Source: Phycisphaerales bacterium
GTDB lineage: Bacteria > Planctomycetota > Phycisphaerae > UBA1845
Length of the DNA: 6,030 nucleotides
Direction: 5' to 3'
Assembly (NCBI GenBank): GCA_030612785.1
Contig: JAUWNF010000227.1
Location: 1 to 6,030, forward strand
A program made the translations under genes and the position numbers. This document shows, one piece after another, positions 4,941 to 6,030 of the stretch (the first letter of the stretch is position 1; each line of letters begins with the position of its first letter). A model generated the notes under the pieces. The model did not search any database, was not told where the DNA came from, and saw nothing but the letters and a program-made list of their open reading frames with translations.

Positions 4941-5982
4941 GACCCTGCGAACCCTCGTTGCGAATCTCCAGACCGCGGTCTTTGATCGGCGGCCAATCCG
5001 TGCCCGGATCATACCAGCGCCGCAACACCTCCTCGAAATCCTCGACCGAGCGTACCGCCACGAAGGCATCGCGAACCTCACGGGCGCGCGGGTGGTGCTC
5101 GGTGTACTTGATCCCGAACTTACGCATAATTCGGGCGGCCAACCGTTCGCCGTGGACCTTGACCGATTCGGCGAAGTGAGTGGCGATCACTTTGCCCTGT
5201 TCGGGCACGCCAGGCGGTGGAGGCAGCGGCCGCCCGGCGTGCAAGGCGCGGCATTCACTGAAGATCCACGGGTTACCGATGCAGCCGCGGGCGATGGTCA
5301 CCCCGTCCACGCCGGTCTCCGCCAGCATGCGCAGACAGGCTTCGGCACTGAACAGGTCGCCGCTGCCGAGGATCATCTTGTCGCCGACGTGCCGCTTGAC
5401 CCGCTCCAGAAAACGCCAGTCGCTGGGACCGGCGTAGCGCTGCCGCACCGTGCGTCCGTGGACTGTCACGGCGGTGACACCTATATCGAACGCGCCGTCG
5501 AGGATGGTGAAGAAGTTCCGTTCGCTCTCGGTAGAATCGTCGAGGCCGCGGCGCATCTTGACCGTGATCGGGCGCCGGTCCCCGGCGGCGTCGCAGACCC
5601 GCCTCACGATATCGAGGGCCACGTCCGGCTGCGACAAGTGGAACCCGCCGCGACGACGCCCCAGGACCTTGCGCACCGGGCAACCGAAATTGATGTCAAT
5701 CAGGTCGTAGCCCGCCTCGGCCATCTCGAAGGCGGCGGCACCGAAATCGTCGGGATGGGCGCCCATGAGTTGCCCACCGAGCGGGTGATCGTCCGGCTCG
5801 ACGTGCAGGACGCGCTTCCGCGTTTTCCCCTTTTGCGTTACCAGCTTGTCCAGCACGACCTCGTTGAGGCAGAAGGGCGCGCCGTGCATCCGCGCGATCC
5901 GCCGCATGGGCAGATCGCTGTAGCCGCTCAGCGCCGCCTGGATGAACGGCACATCGAGCGAGATGTTGCCGAGTCTCACCAT
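4897..5982 (-). CDS. dus: tRNA-dihydrouridine synthase (Dus family)
   Basis: The enzyme reduces specific uridines in tRNA to dihydrouridine using FMN and NADPH. With the ATG at 5982 it has 361 residues, normal for the family. Visible motifs: FIQAALSGYSDLPMRR (13-28) at the start of the TIM barrel, GGQLMG (69-74), INFGCPVRKV (97-106) with the catalytic cysteine C101, VKMRRG (141-146) with K142, VTVHGRTVRQRY (173-184) with H176, GSGD (207-210), and IARGCIGNPWIF (231-242) for flavin phosphate binding. The DusB-like barrel plus helical C-terminal domain is my best placement; which uridine is modified cannot be told. The ATG at 5982 was preferred because it sits directly before VRLGNISLDVPF, and six G lie 4 nt upstream (comp. 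5987-5992). Alternatives are an ATG at 6003 and a TTG at 6018. The 3' end overlaps xpb. Confidence 0.93.
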   Translation of the reverse strand: MVRLGNISLDVPFIQAALSGYSDLPMRRIARMHGAPFCLNEVVLDKLVTQKGKTRKRVLHVEPDDHPLGGQLMGAHPDDFGAAAFEMAEAGYDLIDINFGCPVRKVLGRRRGGFHLSQPDVALDIVRRVCDAAGDRRPITVKMRRGLDDSTESERNFFTILDGAFDIGVTAVTVHGRTVRQRYAGPSDWRFLERVKRHVGDKMILGSGDLFSAEACLRMLAETGVDGVTIARGCIGNPWIFSECRALHAGRPLPPPPGVPEQGKVIATHFAESVKVHGERLAARIMRKFGIKYTEHHPRAREVRDAFVAVRSVEDFEEVLRRWYDPGTDWPPIKDRGLEIRNEGSQGHAKRKRLGAADTWL

Positions 5983-6009
5983 CTTACCCCCCGGGTGGCC
6001 CATCCCGTT

Positions 6010-6026
6010 GGCGGGCAATGCCCGCC
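6010..6026. repeat. GC-rich 7-bp hairpin upstream of dus
   Basis: GGCGGGC (6010-6016) and GCCCGCC (6020-6026) form a perfect inverted repeat with a 3-nt loop (AAT). It lies 28 bp upstream of the preferred dus start, where it could terminate an upstream gene, regulate dus or be another dispersed repeat. The window ends too soon to decide. Confidence 0.5.
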
Positions 6027-6030
6027 TCGG

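Noticed and set aside
3669..4985. Long plus-strand open frame of 438 codons
   Set aside because: It is the mirror of the XPB helicase gene, whose motifs are unmistakable on the other strand.
4941..5081. N-terminal extension of the helicase to an upstream ATG
   Set aside because: The extra 47 codons lie wholly inside dus and are arginine-rich shadow sequence. The family N-terminus begins after the ATG at 4940.

Overview
The window is GC-rich and carries bacterial-style gene packing. It looks like part of a Planctomycetota genome. The support is the style of the dus and XPB-like proteins, and a folded intergenic repeat at 2568-2641 whose minus-strand reading contains the peptide PSPKRKRG, which I recall as common in spurious planctomycetal ORFs. 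No search was run, so the taxonomy is an inference.

Layout from left to right. A plus-strand gene, open to the left edge, encodes a conserved protein with a winged-helix-like N-terminus (1-1224). It converges, with a 10-bp gap between stops, on a minus-strand gene for a DUF790/Bax1-type nuclease (1235-2437). Next is a 1.1-kb segment (2441-3559) holding about 430 bp of non-coding DNA and a plus-strand, four-base-overlapping pair encoding DUF433 (antitoxin-like) and DUF5615 (PIN-like toxin-like) proteins. To its right, on the minus strand, are an XPB/Ssl2-type SF2 helicase (3552-4940) and a tRNA-dihydrouridine synthase (4897-5982), which overlap by 44 bp.

The main observation is that the 1.1-kb segment sits exactly between xpb and bax1, two genes whose products form a helicase-nuclease complex in archaea. 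It is flanked by a perfect 30-bp direct repeat (2411-2440 and 3560-3589). That repeat is the overlap between the end of xpb and the start of bax1. The right copy completes xpb and still contains a ghost bax1 start (MLSKELAIYACE...). The left copy starts the real bax1 and still contains a ghost xpb tail ending at the equivalent stop codon. The simplest reading is that an ancestral dus-xpb-bax1 overlapping operon was split by a toxin-antitoxin-type module, and that duplication of the gene overlap kept both genes whole. The segment also supplies a ribosome-binding site and a consensus -10 box for the displaced bax1.

Functionally, the XPB helicase and Bax1 nuclease probably act together in DNA unwinding and incision, as in archaeal repair. 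Dus modifies tRNA, and its overlap with xpb is probably translational coupling. The DUF433/DUF5615 pair is probably a selfish or stabilising cassette in the repair operon rather than part of the repair machine.
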